A DNA stretch of 64,000 nt from Chitiniphilus shinanonensis DSM 23277 (GCF_000374805.1 NZ_KB895345.1:1-64000); one strand, 5' to 3'. Shown: positions 26,940-38,037, counted from the stretch's first letter. Notes: generated from the letters alone by a model not told the origin. Made by a program: numbers and translations.

Positions 26940-27566
26940 TCATCGCGTCCGGTTCGGCCCGCGTCGACCACGCCGCTTCGGCCCGCTCGGGGACGTCTCC
27001 CGGGGTGATATGGATGGAGGCGCGGCCACCGTGTGTTCCAGCCACTGCCCCGGCGGCAGGTCATCGAGCGTCCAGTCGCCGATCGCGTAGCGCACCAGTC
27101 GCAAGGTTGGGAAGCCAACGCGCGCAGTCATGCGCCGCACCTGGCGATTCTTGCCCTCGCTGATCACCAGCTCCAACCATGAAGTGGGAATCGCGGCACG
27201 GAAACGCACCGGCGGCACGCGCGGCCATAACCCGGCCGGCTCCTCGATCAATCGCGCCTGGGCGGGCCGGGTGACGAAGTCTCCCAGATCGACGCCCTGT
27301 CGCAACGTGGCGAGCGCCGCAGCGTCGGGCACGCCCTCCACTTGGGCCCAATAGGTCTTGGGCAGCTTGTGCTTCGGATCGGCGATACGCGCCTGCAAGG
27401 TGCCGGAATCGGTCAACAGCACCAGCCCCTCGGAGTCGGTATCCAGCCGGCCGGCTGGATAGACGTCCTTGACCGGCACATAGTCGGCCAGGCACTGGTG
27501 CGGCGGGCTGGGAGTGAACTGGCAGATGACGCCGTAAGGTTTATTGAGAAGGATCAGCTTTGCCAT
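26940..27566 (-). CDS. rluE: 23S rRNA pseudouridine synthase, RluE-like
   Basis: A 208-aa RsuA/RluB/E/F-family enzyme lacking the N-terminal S4 domain, which is the RluE form; E. coli RluE modifies U2457 of 23S rRNA. The catalytic Asp is Asp42 in AGRLDTDSEGL. Other family motifs are LLNKPYGVICQF at the N-terminus, PKTYWAQVEG, and EGKNRQVRRMTARVGFPTLRL. The last 30 residues are a basic, Arg/Pro-rich tail. It is monocistronic, divergent from icd. Confidence 0.9.
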   Translation of the reverse strand: MAKLILLNKPYGVICQFTPSPPHQCLADYVPVKDVYPAGRLDTDSEGLVLLTDSGTLQARIADPKHKLPKTYWAQVEGVPDAAALATLRQGVDLGDFVTRPAQARLIEEPAGLWPRVPPVRFRAAIPTSWLELVISEGKNRQVRRMTARVGFPTLRLVRYAIGDWTLDDLPPGQWLEHTVAAPPSISPRETSPSGPKRRGRRGPNRTR

Positions 27567-27618
27567 TGCGTAATTTTACCCATATGAATTCGACATCCGT
27601 CTGCGCCAGGCGGTTGAC

Positions 27619-27648
27619 TTGGCAGCGTGGTGTCGTTCAAGCGATAAT
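27619..27648 (+). promoter_or_regulatory. candidate icd promoter
   Basis: TTGGCA and GATAAT are separated by 18 bases, giving a start near 27655, about 49 bases ahead of the icd ATG. Confidence 0.55.
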
Positions 27649-27703
27649 CGCGGGTTTGTAGCGTCCGCCGCTACGGTTCCAACCAACAGATGGGAAGCCA
27701 ACG

Positions 27704-28927
<1,224 letters not shown>

Positions 28928-28942
28928 GCCGCGCCAGCCGGT

Positions 28943-28979
28943 CAACAAAAAAGCCCCGCCATGCGGGGCTTTTTTGTTG
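28943..28979 (+). terminator. terminator after icd
   Basis: Long inverted repeat CAACAAAAAAGCCCCGC / GCGGGGCTTTTTTGTTG with a short loop; T6 follows the GC stem. The A/T arms also make it work in the other direction. Confidence 0.9.
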
Positions 28980-29032
28980 GATGCGTCGTCCTCATGTTCC
29001 TGGAACAGCGACCGACGCACCGACCGGGCATG

Positions 29033-29056
29033 AAAAAGCCCCGCCGAAGCGGGGCC
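29033..29056 (-). terminator. terminator after cold-shock gene
   Basis: GCCCCGC-TTCG-GCGGGGC tetraloop hairpin followed on the minus strand by TTTTT. It starts about 20 bases after the csp stop. Confidence 0.88.
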
Positions 29057-29075
29057 TTGCCCATCCAGGCGCCGA

Positions 29076-29279
29076 TCAGGCGGTCTGGATGTTGGCGGCT
29101 TGCTTGCCCTTGGGGCCTTGCGCGACTTCGAAGCTCACGCGTTGGCCTTCCTTCAGGGTCTTGAAGCCGGGCATATTGATCGCGGAGAAGTGAGCGAAAA
29201 TGTCCTCGCCGCCTTCATCCGGTGTAATGAAGCCGAAGCCTTTGGAATCATTGAACCACTTTACGGTACCCGTAGCCAT
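29076..29279 (-). CDS. cold-shock protein CspA family
   Basis: A 67-aa single cold-shock domain. The start at 29279 gives [20 protein letters not shown] after a GGAGAAAG ribosome-binding site. RNP1 (KGFGFI) and RNP2 (DIFAHF) bind single-stranded RNA or DNA; the protein acts as an RNA chaperone and antiterminator. The leader from the putative promoter (29399-29428) is about 110 bases long, as in cold-induced csp mRNAs. Whether this copy is cold-induced or constitutive cannot be told. Confidence 0.94.
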   Translation of the reverse strand: MATGTVKWFNDSKGFGFITPDEGGEDIFAHFSAINMPGFKTLKEGQRVSFEVAQGPKGKQAANIQTA

Positions 29280-29398
29280 TTGGGGTCTTTCTCCAAGATA
29301 TGCATTAACACAGCGTCCAAGACGCCGACTGTTTGAAGTCAAGGCCCAACGACGGGTAAACCGGTAAGGCATCAAACTTGTCCATCAAACGCGCTTCG

Positions 29399-29428
29399 GT
29401 TTTACGCGACATTTACGATGAGGGTCAA
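29399..29428 (-). promoter_or_regulatory. candidate csp promoter with long leader
   Basis: Minus-strand TTGACC and TAAAAC lie 18 bases apart, giving a leader of about 110 bases before csp. The rest of the gap (29280-29525) also has to contain the clpS promoter, which I could not place. Confidence 0.35.
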
Positions 29429-29525
29429 GCGTGTGCTTGTGAAAAACAGCAAACTGTTGCGCCGTTGGAACGCTTGAAAAAGGACCTCTGCGCGCCAAAA
29501 TGGGAATGAACAAGGTTGGATAGCG

Positions 29526-29837
29526 ATGGCCCTAGATCAACAGCTGGAAAAAGAGCGGGCACTGCGGGAAGTCCGTACCGCCCCGCCACCCATGTATCGG
29601 GTAGTGTTGCTTAACGATGACTACACCCCGATGGACTATGTCATCGTCGTCTTGCAGCACTTTTTTGCGATGGACCGCGAACAAGCCACGGTGGTCACGC
29701 TCAAAGTGCACAACGAAGGCCGGGGCATCTGCGGGGTCTACCCCAAGGATATCGCTGCCACGAAGGTCGCGCAGGTCACGGAGCATGCGCGGGCACACCA
29801 GCACCCGCTCCAATGCATCATGGAGGTAAACGAATGA
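29526..29837 (+). CDS. clpS: ATP-dependent Clp protease adaptor ClpS
   Basis: A 103-aa adaptor that delivers N-degron substrates to ClpAP. Family motifs are [17 protein letters not shown] (residues about 24-40, including the Asn/Asp residues of the N-degron pocket) and the His-containing [21 protein letters not shown]. The C-terminal strand contacts the ClpA N-domain. Its stop overlaps the clpA start (ATGA), so the two products are coupled. Placement back-to-back with a csp gene is common in beta- and gammaproteobacteria. Confidence 0.96.
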   Translation: MALDQQLEKERALREVRTAPPPMYRVVLLNDDYTPMDYVIVVLQHFFAMDREQATVVTLKVHNEGRGICGVYPKDIAATKVAQVTEHARAHQHPLQCIMEVNE

Positions 29838-32104
29838 TCGCCCAGGAACTTGAAGTAAGCCTCCATATGGCGTTCATGGAGGCGAGACAGAAGCGCCACG
29901 AGTACATCACCGTGGAGCACCTCCTGCTTGCATTGCTGGACAACCCGTCGGCCGCCGAAGTGCTGCGCGCCTGCGGTGCCAACATGGACGAGCTGCGCCG
30001 CTCGCTCGGTGATTTCGTCACCGAGCACACGCCGGTCGTCTCCGGCAGCGGCGAGGTCGAAACCCAGCCGACCATCGGTTTCCAACGCGTGATCCAGCGC
30101 GCCATCCTGCACGTGCAAAGCTCGGGCAAGAAGGAAGTGACCGGCGCGAACGTGCTGGTCGCCATCTTCGGCGAGAAGGACAGCCACGCGGTGTATTTCC
30201 TGCACCAGCAAGGCATCACGCGGCTGGATGTGGTGAATTTCATCTCGCACGGCATCGCCAAAAGCCAGAGCGCGCCGCAGCAACCGCCGCGTAGCGAACA
30301 CAGCGGCGAAGAGCAGGATACCGAGGTGAGCCCCGGCGGTGCGCTGGAAAGCTTCACCCAGAACCTGAACCAGCTGGCGCTGTCGGGCCGCATCGATCCG
30401 CTGATCGGCCGCGAACCCGAACTGGAACGCGTGATCCAGATCCTGTGCCGCCGTCGGAAGAACAACCCGCTGCTGGTCGGCGAGGCCGGCGTGGGCAAGA
30501 CCGCCATCGCCGAGGGCCTGGCACGCCGCATCATCGAAGGCGAGGTGCCGGACATCCTGGCCGATGCCACCGTCTACGCACTCGATATGGGCGCGCTGCT
30601 GGCCGGAACCAAGTATCGCGGCGACTTCGAACAACGGCTGAAGGCAGTGATCAAGCAGTTGGCCGAGGAACGCAACGCGATCATGTTCATCGACGAGATC
30701 CACACGCTGGTCGGTGCCGGCGCCGCCTCGGGCGGGACGCTGGATGCGTCCAACCTGCTGAAGCCGGCGTTGTCGAACGGCACGCTGAAGTGCATCGGCG
30801 CGACCACCTACAGCGAATTCCGCGGCATCTTCGAGAAGGACAACGCGCTGTCGCGTCGCTTCCAGAAGATCGACGTCGCCGAGCCTTCGGTGGCCCAGAC
30901 CGTGGAAATCCTCAAGGGCCTGAAGGAGCGCTTCGAGCAGCACCATGGCGTGAAATACACCGTGAGCGCACTGGCCACCGCCGCCGAGCTGTCCGCCAAG
31001 TACATCAACGACCGCCACCTTCCGGATAAGGCCATCGACGTGATCGACGAGGCCGGCGCGGCGCAGAAGATCCTGCCGCGCTCCAAGCAGAAGAAGACCA
31101 TCGGTAAGGGCGAGATCGAGGACATCGTGGCCAAGATCGCGCGTATTCCGCCAAAGTCGGTGTCGTCGGACGACAAGAACGCCTTGAAGACGCTGGACCG
31201 CGATCTGAAGAACGTGGTGTTCGGACAGGACGTCGCCATCGACGCGCTGTCCACGGCGATCAAGATGGCGCGTGCCGGCCTGGGCAATCCGCAGAAGCCG
31301 ATCGGCGCCTTCCTGTTCAGCGGCCCGACCGGCGTCGGCAAGACCGAAGTGGCACGACAATTGGCCTATACGTTGGGCATCGAGTTGATCCGCTTCGACA
31401 TGTCTGAGTACATGGAACGCCACGCGGTCAGCCGCCTGATCGGCGCCCCGCCGGGATATGTCGGCTTCGAACAGGGCGGCCTGATGACCGAGGCGATCAA
31501 CAAGCACCCCTACGCGGTACTGTTGCTCGACGAGATCGAAAAGGCCCATCCGGACATCTACAACGTGCTGTTGCAGGTGATGGACCACGGAACGCTGACC
31601 GACAACAACGGGCGCAAGGCCGACTTCCGCAACGTCATCGTCATCATGACGACCAATGCGGGCGCCGAAAGCCTGAACAAGTCGGTCATCGGCTTCACGT
31701 CCAAGAAGGAAACCGGCGACGAGATGCAGGAAATCAAGCGGATGTTCACGCCGGAATTCCGCAACCGGCTGGATGCGATCATCCCGTTCGCCCCGCTGAC
31801 GCACGAGATCATCCTGCAGGTGGTGGACAAATTCCTGCTCCAGCTGGAACTGCAATTGCAGGAAAAGAAGGTGGAAGCCCACTTCACCCAGGGGCTCAAG
31901 GACATGCTGGCGCAGCATGGCTTCGATCCGCTGATGGGCGCCCGGCCGATGGCCCGCCTGATCCAGGACACCATCCGCAAGGCGCTGGCCGACGAATTGC
32001 TGTTCGGCCGGCTGACCCACGGTGGCGAGGTGACCATCGACGTGGACGAGCAAGGCAAGGTGGTGCTGCAACTGGAAGAGGACGAAGCGGCGGTTCCGGC
32101 CTGA
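29834..32104 (+). CDS. clpA: ATP-dependent Clp protease ATP-binding subunit ClpA
   Basis: A 756-aa AAA+ unfoldase. The start at 29834 gives [20 protein letters not shown], the Clp N-domain. Two ATPase modules carry Walker A motifs, GEAGVGKTA near residue 215 and GPTGVGKTE near residue 495, each with Walker B ([23 protein letters not shown]). No middle coiled-coil domain is present, which separates ClpA from ClpB. The IGF-type loop that docks onto ClpP is visible as VIGFTSKKE. It forms hexamers that feed ClpP. Confidence 0.97.
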   Translation: MIAQELEVSLHMAFMEARQKRHEYITVEHLLLALLDNPSAAEVLRACGANMDELRRSLGDFVTEHTPVVSGSGEVETQPTIGFQRVIQRAILHVQSSGKKEVTGANVLVAIFGEKDSHAVYFLHQQGITRLDVVNFISHGIAKSQSAPQQPPRSEHSGEEQDTEVSPGGALESFTQNLNQLALSGRIDPLIGREPELERVIQILCRRRKNNPLLVGEAGVGKTAIAEGLARRIIEGEVPDILADATVYALDMGALLAGTKYRGDFEQRLKAVIKQLAEERNAIMFIDEIHTLVGAGAASGGTLDASNLLKPALSNGTLKCIGATTYSEFRGIFEKDNALSRRFQKIDVAEPSVAQTVEILKGLKERFEQHHGVKYTVSALATAAELSAKYINDRHLPDKAIDVIDEAGAAQKILPRSKQKKTIGKGEIEDIVAKIARIPPKSVSSDDKNALKTLDRDLKNVVFGQDVAIDALSTAIKMARAGLGNPQKPIGAFLFSGPTGVGKTEVARQLAYTLGIELIRFDMSEYMERHAVSRLIGAPPGYVGFEQGGLMTEAINKHPYAVLLLDEIEKAHPDIYNVLLQVMDHGTLTDNNGRKADFRNVIVIMTTNAGAESLNKSVIGFTSKKETGDEMQEIKRMFTPEFRNRLDAIIPFAPLTHEIILQVVDKFLLQLELQLQEKKVEAHFTQGLKDMLAQHGFDPLMGARPMARLIQDTIRKALADELLFGRLTHGGEVTIDVDEQGKVVLQLEEDEAAVPA

Positions 32105-32117
32105 TGTCCTGATCCAT

Positions 32118-32150
32118 CAAAAAGCCCCGGCGCTGCCGGGGCTTTTTTTA
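32118..32150. terminator. bidirectional terminator clpA / mscS
   Basis: AGCCCCGGC / GCCGGGGCT stem with a 3-base loop, T7 on the plus strand and A5 upstream. It lies between the convergent clpA and mscS genes. Confidence 0.9.
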
Positions 32151-32167
32151 TCGCAGGTTCGCCACGA

Positions 32168-33013
32168 TTACTGGGCCTGCTGCACGATCACCGTCTGGGC
32201 AGGCATCGGCGCGCTGAATCCAGCCTCGCCGAAGCTTTCCCTGATCACCCGGTTGGTTTCGAAGTACACCTGCCAGTAATGGTCGTTGTGGCAGTACGGA
32301 CGCACCGCCAACACCGGCCCGACCAGGGTGAATTCGACGATCTCGACCTCCACCGGCGGATCGGCCAGCACATTGGGAATCGCCGCGATCTTCTCCTTCA
32401 GCAAGGCGATCGCCGCGCGATGATCGGTGCTGCCGGCCAACTGCGCTTTCAGATCGACGCGACGGAACGGGTTGGCCGTGTAGTTCTGGATGGTGTCGGA
32501 GAAGATCTTGTTGTTGCCGACGATGGTCAGCACGTTGTCGGGCGTGTTGATGGTGGTGGAGAACAGGCCGATCTCCGTCACGGTGCCCAGCTGCCCGGCC
32601 ACGCCGACGAAATCCCCCACCTTGAACGGCCGCAACACGATCAGGAACGCGCCGGCGGCGAAGTTGGCCAGCAAACCGGACCACGCCATCCCGATCGCCA
32701 CGCCGGCGGCCGCGATCAAGGCAGCAAAGGTGGTGGTCTGGATGCCGAAATAGCCCAGGATGCCGATCACCAGCAACACGTTGAGTGTCACGGTGATGAT
32801 CGATCCCACGTAGCGCAGCACCGTGGGATCGACGTGCTGCCGCTCCAGCGAGCGTCGGACCAGGCTCACCGCGACGCCGATCAGCCAACGGCCCACCACC
32901 CAGAAAGCGATGGCGGCAAGGATCTTCACCCCGAACAGCGTGAGGTAATCCACGATCACCGTCTGGAAACGGCTGACCGTTTCCACGCCCTGCGATACCA
33001 CGTCCTTGTCCAT
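32168..33013 (-). CDS. mscS: small-conductance mechanosensitive channel, MscS family
   Basis: A 281-aa channel close to E. coli MscS in length (286 aa). The start at 33013 follows AGGAG and gives MDKDVVSQGVETVSRFQ; a 14-codon extension is less likely. Three transmembrane helices are followed by the pore-lining TM3 (ALIAAAGVAIGMAWSGLLAN) with its Gly/Ala packing pattern. The cytoplasmic beta domain begins PFKVGDFVGVAGQLGTVTEIG. It releases solutes during hypo-osmotic shock. It stands alone, 80 bases downstream of xerD. Confidence 0.94.
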   Translation of the reverse strand: MDKDVVSQGVETVSRFQTVIVDYLTLFGVKILAAIAFWVVGRWLIGVAVSLVRRSLERQHVDPTVLRYVGSIITVTLNVLLVIGILGYFGIQTTTFAALIAAAGVAIGMAWSGLLANFAAGAFLIVLRPFKVGDFVGVAGQLGTVTEIGLFSTTINTPDNVLTIVGNNKIFSDTIQNYTANPFRRVDLKAQLAGSTDHRAAIALLKEKIAAIPNVLADPPVEVEIVEFTLVGPVLAVRPYCHNDHYWQVYFETNRVIRESFGEAGFSAPMPAQTVIVQQAQ

Positions 33014-33093
33014 TGTGTGCTCCTGTAGTGCATGAGTCGGGTTGATGTGACCCATTCAAGCTAGCAGAAGAAATATGACTGGTAAGTATCGGT

Positions 33094-34002
33094 TCAGCCG
33101 CGAGGATGGTGCGACTTGTGCAACGCTTGCAGGCGAGCGGTCGCCACGTGGGTATAGATCTGGGTGGTACCGATGTCGGTATGACCAAGCAGCATCTGCA
33201 CCACGCGCAGGTCGGCCCCGTGGTTGAGCAAGTGGGTCGCGAACGCATGACGCAGGACGTGCGGCGATAACTTTTCCGCCGCGATGCTGGCCTGAGTGGC
33301 GTAGCCCTTGATGATGAACCAGGCCCCCTGGCGCGTCAGCGGCTCGCCACGCTGATTGACGAACAGGGTGGGCGCAGCCTTGCCGGCACACAGCACGGGA
33401 CGCGATTCGGTCAGGTAGCGCGTCAACCAGTGCGCGGCCTCGTCGCCCATCGGCACTACCCGCTGCTTGCCGCCCTTGCCACCGACCACCTGCACGAAGC
33501 CCTCGGTGAGGTAGAGCCGCTCCATTGGCAAGCCCACCAGTTCCGATACGCGCAAACCGGTCGCATACATCAGTTCCAGCATGGCCCGGTCGCGCACACC
33601 ACCGGCAGTGCCGAGATCCGGCGCAGCCAACAACGCCTCGACCTGCGCTTCCTCCAGTCCCTTGGGCAGCGGTCGTACCCGGCGAGGCGATGTCAGCAGC
33701 TCGGTCGGATCATCGGCGATCCGCTCAGCCTGACGCCAATGACGATAGAACTTGCGCAGGCTGGCCAGGCGCCGCGCCAGGGTGGAAGCCTTGACGTCGC
33801 GCGCCTGGCGGGCCAGGAACGCCTGGATGTCGTCCCGATCGGCTGCCAGCACCGGCTTGCCCTCGCCGGCCAGCCAATCCGCCCAGATGGCCAGATCGCG
33901 ACGATAGCTGTCGGCGGTATTGGCCGCCAAGCCATCGCCCAGCCACACTTGGTCGATGAAGTCGTCGACCACTCGCAGCGAGGCCTCCAGCAAGGGGTTC
34001 AC
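33094..34002 (-). CDS. xerD: site-specific tyrosine recombinase XerD
   Basis: A 302-aa recombinase that resolves chromosome dimers at dif with XerC and FtsK. An N-terminal SAM-like DNA-binding domain (1-105) is followed by a catalytic domain with Arg in ATGLRVSELVGL, Lys in GGKGGKQRVVP, His-x-x-Arg in SPHVLRHAFATHLLNHGA, His in LLGHTDIGTTQIY and the nucleophile Tyr of QIYTHV. The sequence HPRG at the C-terminus is the usual XerD ending. It overlaps ogt by 4 bases. There are no signs of integrase or prophage context. Confidence 0.94.
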   Translation of the reverse strand: MNPLLEASLRVVDDFIDQVWLGDGLAANTADSYRRDLAIWADWLAGEGKPVLAADRDDIQAFLARQARDVKASTLARRLASLRKFYRHWRQAERIADDPTELLTSPRRVRPLPKGLEEAQVEALLAAPDLGTAGGVRDRAMLELMYATGLRVSELVGLPMERLYLTEGFVQVVGGKGGKQRVVPMGDEAAHWLTRYLTESRPVLCAGKAAPTLFVNQRGEPLTRQGAWFIIKGYATQASIAAEKLSPHVLRHAFATHLLNHGADLRVVQMLLGHTDIGTTQIYTHVATARLQALHKSHHPRG

Positions 34003-34493
34003 AGTACGCCTTCGTGAACCAGCAGCTTGTACTTGAGCGGCCCCCAGTCGACCCCATTGCGGTTGGCGTTGAAGCCACCCAGACCCTGCTTGGCGACCAC
34101 GCGGTGGCAGGGAATGACGATGGGCAACGGATTACGGCCGCAAGCGGTACCGACCGCCCTCGCACTGGATCCGACCTGCCAGGCGATCTCGGCATAACGC
34201 ACGATCTCGCCCAACGGAATGGCGGCAATCCGTTCCCATACCGCGCGCTGGTGTGGCGTGCCTTCCAGGCGGTATGGCAAGTCGAAGCGGAACGCCGGAT
34301 CGGCGCCATAGGCGGCGATCTGCCGCGCCACCTCACGCAGCAGCGGAGTTTGTGGTGGATGCAAGGGGGCATCCGGCGGCAGGAAATCGATCAGCCCCAG
34401 CCACTGCTCGGTGGCACAGAGGCCCAGCGGCCCGATCAGGCTGGGAACGATGGCGTCGTAGTCTTGATAAACGATGGGGTGCATCCACGGCAT
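33999..34493 (-). CDS. ogt: methylated-DNA-protein-cysteine methyltransferase
   Basis: About 164 aa if started at 34493 (MPWMHPIVYQDYD), where GTGAGG lies at good spacing; Met at 34484 and an upstream in-frame Met at 34562 are alternatives, the latter overlapping the rplS terminator. The acceptor Cys lies in the signature IVIPCHRVV, followed by GLGGFNANRNGVDWG. The helix-turn-helix region GTPHQRAVWERIAAIPLGE precedes it. It directly repairs O6-alkylguanine and O4-alkylthymine in DNA by suicide transfer. It is cotranscribed with xerD. Confidence 0.93.
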   Translation of the reverse strand: MPWMHPIVYQDYDAIVPSLIGPLGLCATEQWLGLIDFLPPDAPLHPPQTPLLREVARQIAAYGADPAFRFDLPYRLEGTPHQRAVWERIAAIPLGEIVRYAEIAWQVGSSARAVGTACGRNPLPIVIPCHRVVAKQGLGGFNANRNGVDWGPLKYKLLVHEGVL

Positions 34494-34532
34494 GGCGCGC
34501 GCCTCACAAGATCCAGCCGTCGATCCTAAACG

Positions 34533-34559
34533 AAAAAACGCGGGCAAAGCCCGCGTTTT
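34533..34559 (-). terminator. terminator of the rpsP-rimM-trmD-rplS operon
   Basis: AACGCGGGC-ttt-GCCCGCGTT stem followed by TTTT on the minus strand, 18 bases after the rplS stop. Confidence 0.9.
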
Positions 34560-34576
34560 CAAGAAAGCGCCCCGAA

Positions 34577-34957
34577 TTACTGAGCAGCTTGCACAGCCTT
34601 GCGCGCCGGCAGCTTTTCCTTGATGCGCGCGGACTTGCCCGAACGCTCGCGGAGGTAGTACAGCTTGGCGCGACGCACGTCACCACGACGCTTCACTTCG
34701 ACGGAAGCGACCAGCGGGGAGTAGGTCTGGAAGGTACGTTCCACGCCGGTACCGGCGGAGATCTTGCGCACGGTGAAGGCGCTGTTCAGGCCGCGGTTCT
34801 TCTTCGCGATGACCACGCCTTCATAGGCTTGCAGACGTTCGCGGTTGCCTTCCTTGACCTTCACTTGCACCACCACGGTGTCGCCAGGGGCGAACTCGGG
34901 CACGGTCTTGCCCAGGCGGGCGATTTCTTCTTGTTCCAGTTGCTGGATCAGGTTCAT
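34577..34957 (-). CDS. rplS: 50S ribosomal protein bL19
   Basis: A 126-aa protein starting [20 protein letters not shown] at 34957. Core motifs [20 protein letters not shown] and [20 protein letters not shown] are intact. bL19 lies at the 30S/50S interface. It has a slightly longer Lys/Ala-rich C-terminus than E. coli (115 aa). It is the last gene of the operon, 7 bases after trmD. Confidence 0.97.
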   Translation of the reverse strand: MNLIQQLEQEEIARLGKTVPEFAPGDTVVVQVKVKEGNRERLQAYEGVVIAKKNRGLNSAFTVRKISAGTGVERTFQTYSPLVASVEVKRRGDVRRAKLYYLRERSGKSARIKEKLPARKAVQAAQ

Positions 34958-34964
34958 TGCTTTG

Positions 34965-35780
34965 TTACTCCGTTTGTGAAGACGTACCTTCTGCACTTGC
35001 GTGAGAACCCACTTCAGCGTGGTGTTCCGCCTGGAATTCGGCCAGAAGACGAGCTTCCTCTTTTGTAGGCCGACGCGAAGCAAGCAACTCGGGACGACGC
35101 AACCACGTGCGCCCCAGCGCCTGCTTCAAACGCCAGCGCCTGATGTTGGCATGATTCCCCGAAAGCAGAACCTCCGGGACCGCCATGCCGCGGTAAACCT
35201 CGGGACGGGTGTAATGCGGACAATCCAGCAACCCATCCACAAACGAATCTTCCTCGGCGCTCGCCGCGGTGTTGAGCACACCGGGCAATTGCCGCACCAC
35301 TGCGTCGATCAGCACCATAGCCGGCAACTCGCCGCCCGACAGCACGTAATCGCCGACGGAAATCTCCTCGTCGACCTGACGCGCCAGCACCCGCTCGTCC
35401 ACGCCCTCGTAGCGCCCGCACAGCAGCACCAGACCCTCGAGCGCCGCCAGTTCCAGCACCTTGGCATGAGTCAGCGGCGCGCCCTGCGGCGACAGATAGA
35501 CCACGCGGGGCCGCGCGTTCTGCGCTGCCTGCCGGGCCTTGGCCGCGGCAATCGCGTCCTCCAGCGGTTCGGGCAACATCAGCATGCCCGGGCCACCACC
35601 GTAGGGTCGGTCATCGACCCGGCGATAGTTGTCGTGCGTGAAGTCGCGGGGGTTCCACGTCTCCAGCTCGAAGATCCCCAGCTCACGTGCGCGCTGCGTC
35701 ACGCCATGCCGGGTAATTGCCTCGAACATCTCGGGAAAGATGCTCACCACGTCGAAACGCAGCGGCCCTGTCCGTTCCAT
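34965..35780 (-). CDS. trmD: tRNA (guanine-N1)-methyltransferase
   Basis: A 271-aa SPOUT enzyme that makes m1G37 in tRNAs reading CUN, CCN and CGG codons, preventing +1 frameshifts. The trefoil-knot SAM site is visible as [23 protein letters not shown] and [14 protein letters not shown]. The N-terminus [14 protein letters not shown] is standard. The C-terminus has a roughly 15-residue Ser/Glu-rich extension. The start overlaps the rimM stop by one base (TGATG). Confidence 0.97.
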   Translation of the reverse strand: MERTGPLRFDVVSIFPEMFEAITRHGVTQRARELGIFELETWNPRDFTHDNYRRVDDRPYGGGPGMLMLPEPLEDAIAAAKARQAAQNARPRVVYLSPQGAPLTHAKVLELAALEGLVLLCGRYEGVDERVLARQVDEEISVGDYVLSGGELPAMVLIDAVVRQLPGVLNTAASAEEDSFVDGLLDCPHYTRPEVYRGMAVPEVLLSGNHANIRRWRLKQALGRTWLRRPELLASRRPTKEEARLLAEFQAEHHAEVGSHASAEGTSSQTE

Positions 35781-36322
35781 CAGTAATCCAAGCCCCAGTC
35801 GACTTCGATCGACTTGGCGGCCATGTCCACCTTGAGCACCACTTGCTTCACGAACGGCAGCAAGCGCTGCTTGGCCCCATCCTGCACGACCAGCACATCG
35901 TTGGCACCGGTCTCGAACAGCTTCGCCACCACACCGAGCGCTTCGCCACGGGTATTGACCACGGCATGCCCGATCAGGTCGGCCCAGTAGTACTCGCCCT
36001 CGGCCGGCTCGGGCATGGCACTGCGCGGCACCGCGATCAGCGAGCCCTTCAGCGCCACCGCCAACTCGCGGTCATCGACCCCGACCAACTTGGCGCCCAG
36101 CTTCTTGGGCTGCACCTGGCCCTCGTCGAGCGCATAGGCCCGCCACTGACCGGGCTGACCGATCCACCAGGTGTCGTAGTCGAATAGACTGTCGACGAAC
36201 TCGGTATCGGCAACCACGTTGACCCAGCCCCGAATACCGAAAGCCCCGCTCACATAACCCATCGTCACCAGATCTTCGGGGACGACGGCTTGTGTGGACG
36301 GGGCGATATCCTTGCTTGCCAC
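35780..36322 (-). CDS. rimM: 16S rRNA processing protein RimM
   Basis: A 180-aa ribosome maturation factor. The N-terminal beta-barrel contains [18 protein letters not shown] and the PRC-barrel domain includes [12 protein letters not shown] and [13 protein letters not shown]. It binds uS19 and aids assembly of the 30S head. It lies 6 bases downstream of rpsP. Confidence 0.96.
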   Translation of the reverse strand: MASKDIAPSTQAVVPEDLVTMGYVSGAFGIRGWVNVVADTEFVDSLFDYDTWWIGQPGQWRAYALDEGQVQPKKLGAKLVGVDDRELAVALKGSLIAVPRSAMPEPAEGEYYWADLIGHAVVNTRGEALGVVAKLFETGANDVLVVQDGAKQRLLPFVKQVVLKVDMAAKSIEVDWGLDY

Positions 36323-36328
36323 AGTCGC

Positions 36329-36580
36329 TTAGGCGGCGGCCGGCTTGTATTGCTTCAGCAGGCGAGCAACCGCATCGCTCGGCTTGGCACCAACGCCAAC
36401 CCAGTAGTTCACGCGGTCGAGAGCGAAACGGACGCCTTCCTGGCCTTCCTTGGCGAGCGGGTCGTAGAAACCCAGGCGCTCGACGAAGCGACCATCGCGA
36501 CGGTTGCGCGAATCGGTGACGACGATGTTGTAGAACGGACGGTCCTTGGCGCCGCCACGAGTCAGACGAATCACAACCAT
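36329..36580 (-). CDS. rpsP: 30S ribosomal protein bS16
   Basis: An 83-aa protein beginning [20 protein letters not shown], a near-standard bS16. The C-terminal part reads [16 protein letters not shown]. It is the first gene of the rpsP-rimM-trmD-rplS operon, preceded by its own likely promoter at 36618-36647. Confidence 0.97.
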   Translation of the reverse strand: MVVIRLTRGGAKDRPFYNIVVTDSRNRRDGRFVERLGFYDPLAKEGQEGVRFALDRVNYWVGVGAKPSDAVARLLKQYKPAAA

Positions 36581-36617
36581 TGTTTTGTACCCAGAATCGG
36601 TTTACGCGAAACTCGCA

Positions 36618-36647
36618 ATTGTAGGTGAACTCCACAAGCCAGCACAA
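36618..36647 (-). promoter_or_regulatory. candidate rpsP operon promoter
   Basis: Minus-strand TTGTGC and TACAAT lie 18 bases apart, with a predicted start near 36611, about 31 bases ahead of the rpsP ATG. Confidence 0.55.
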
Positions 36648-36687
36648 GGCCCTTCACGACAAACACTTGCGAAAGGCGGCAAGCGGC

Positions 36688-38037
36688 TCACATGCCGGGC
36701 AGCATGCCCTTCATGCCCCGCATGAGCTTGGCCATGCCGCCCTTGGAGAACTGCTTCATCATTTTCTGCGTCTGCTCGAACTGGTTGAGCAGGCGGTTGA
36801 CCTCCTGCACGCTCACGCCGGCCCCCGCCGCGATCCGCCGCTTGCGGCTGGCCTTGAGCAACTCGGGCTTGCGCCGCTCGGCGGGCGTCATCGAGTTGAT
36901 GATGCCCTCGATCCGCGCCACGGCCTTGTCCGAAGCCTGGCTGTTGGCGATATCGCCCAGCTGCCCCATCCCGGGCAGCTTGTCCAGCAATGCGGACATC
37001 CCGCCCATCTTCTTCATCTGCTGGATCTGCGCCTTGAAGTCCTCCAGGTCGAAGCCCTTGCCGGACTTCACCTTCTTCATCATCTTCAGCGCTTCGGCCT
37101 CGTCGACCGTCTTCTGCACGTCCTCGATCAGCGACAGCACGTCGCCCATGCCGAGAATCCGGCTCGCCATCCGGTCGGGGTGGAACGGCTCCAACCCGGT
37201 CAGCTTCTCCCCCACCCCGAGGAACTTGATGGGCTTGCCAGTGATGTGGCGCACCGACAGCGCAGCACCGCCACGGGCATCGCCATCCATCTTGGTGAGC
37301 ACCACCCCCGTCAACGGCAAGGTCTCGTTGAACGCCTGCGCGGTATTGACGGCATCCTGCCCCTGCATGGCGTCGACGACGAACAGCGTCTCCACCGGCT
37401 TGACCGCCGCGTGCAGCGCCTTGATCTCGGCCATCATGGCTTCGTCGATTGCCAGTCGACCGGCCGTGTCGACGATCAGCACCTCATGGAAATGGCGCTT
37501 GGCGTAATCCAGCGCTGCCTGCGCGATATCCACCGGCTTCTGGCTGACGTCGGACGGGAACCACTCGATTTCGAGTTGCTCGGCCAGCGTCTTGAGCTGC
37601 TCGATGGCCGCCGGACGGTAGACGTCGGTGGAAACCAGCAGCACCTTCTTGCGCTGCTCTTCCTTCAGCCGCTTGGCCAGCTTGCCGGAGGTGGTCGTCT
37701 TGCCGGCCCCTTGCAGACCCGCCATCAACACCACCGCGGGAGGCACCGCGGCCAGGTTGAGCGCGTCGTTCTGAGCCCCCATCAGCTTGGTCAGCTCTTC
37801 GTAGACCACGCCGATCAGCGCCTGCCCCGGCGTCAGGCTGCCGATCACCTCCTGGCCCAGGGCGCGTACCTTGATGTCGGCTACGAACTGCTTCACCACG
37901 GGTAGCGCGACATCCGCCTCCAGCAGCGCCATGCGCACTTCGCGCAACGTATCCTGGATATTGGCTTCGGTCAGTCGGGCATTGCCACGCAGTGTCTTGA
38001 CGACACCACCGAGGCGACCGGAGAGGTTTTCGAGCAT
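36688..38037 (-). CDS. ffh: signal recognition particle protein Ffh
   Basis: A 449-aa SRP54 GTPase that targets membrane proteins cotranslationally. The NG domain carries the P-loop MAGLQGAGKTTTSGKLA near residue 105, DTAGRLAIDEAMM and TKMDGDARGGAALS. The C-terminal M domain is Met-rich and contains the 4.5S RNA-binding segment SMTPAERRKPELLKASRKRR; it ends KGMLPGM. It lies upstream of rpsP on the same strand and 52 bases from the divergent ypjD, the E. coli arrangement. Confidence 0.97.
   Translation of the reverse strand: MLENLSGRLGGVVKTLRGNARLTEANIQDTLREVRMALLEADVALPVVKQFVADIKVRALGQEVIGSLTPGQALIGVVYEELTKLMGAQNDALNLAAVPPAVVLMAGLQGAGKTTTSGKLAKRLKEEQRKKVLLVSTDVYRPAAIEQLKTLAEQLEIEWFPSDVSQKPVDIAQAALDYAKRHFHEVLIVDTAGRLAIDEAMMAEIKALHAAVKPVETLFVVDAMQGQDAVNTAQAFNETLPLTGVVLTKMDGDARGGAALSVRHITGKPIKFLGVGEKLTGLEPFHPDRMASRILGMGDVLSLIEDVQKTVDEAEALKMMKKVKSGKGFDLEDFKAQIQQMKKMGGMSALLDKLPGMGQLGDIANSQASDKAVARIEGIINSMTPAERRKPELLKASRKRRIAAGAGVSVQEVNRLLNQFEQTQKMMKQFSKGGMAKLMRGMKGMLPGM

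Noticed and set aside
29738-32071. Minus-strand 777-codon open frame
   Set aside because: Antisense of clpA with no family features; an artefact of strong third-position GC bias.
33094-34002. XerD gene considered as a prophage or island integrase
   Set aside because: Sequence and C-terminus are those of core XerD, and neighbours are housekeeping genes with no att repeats or phage genes.
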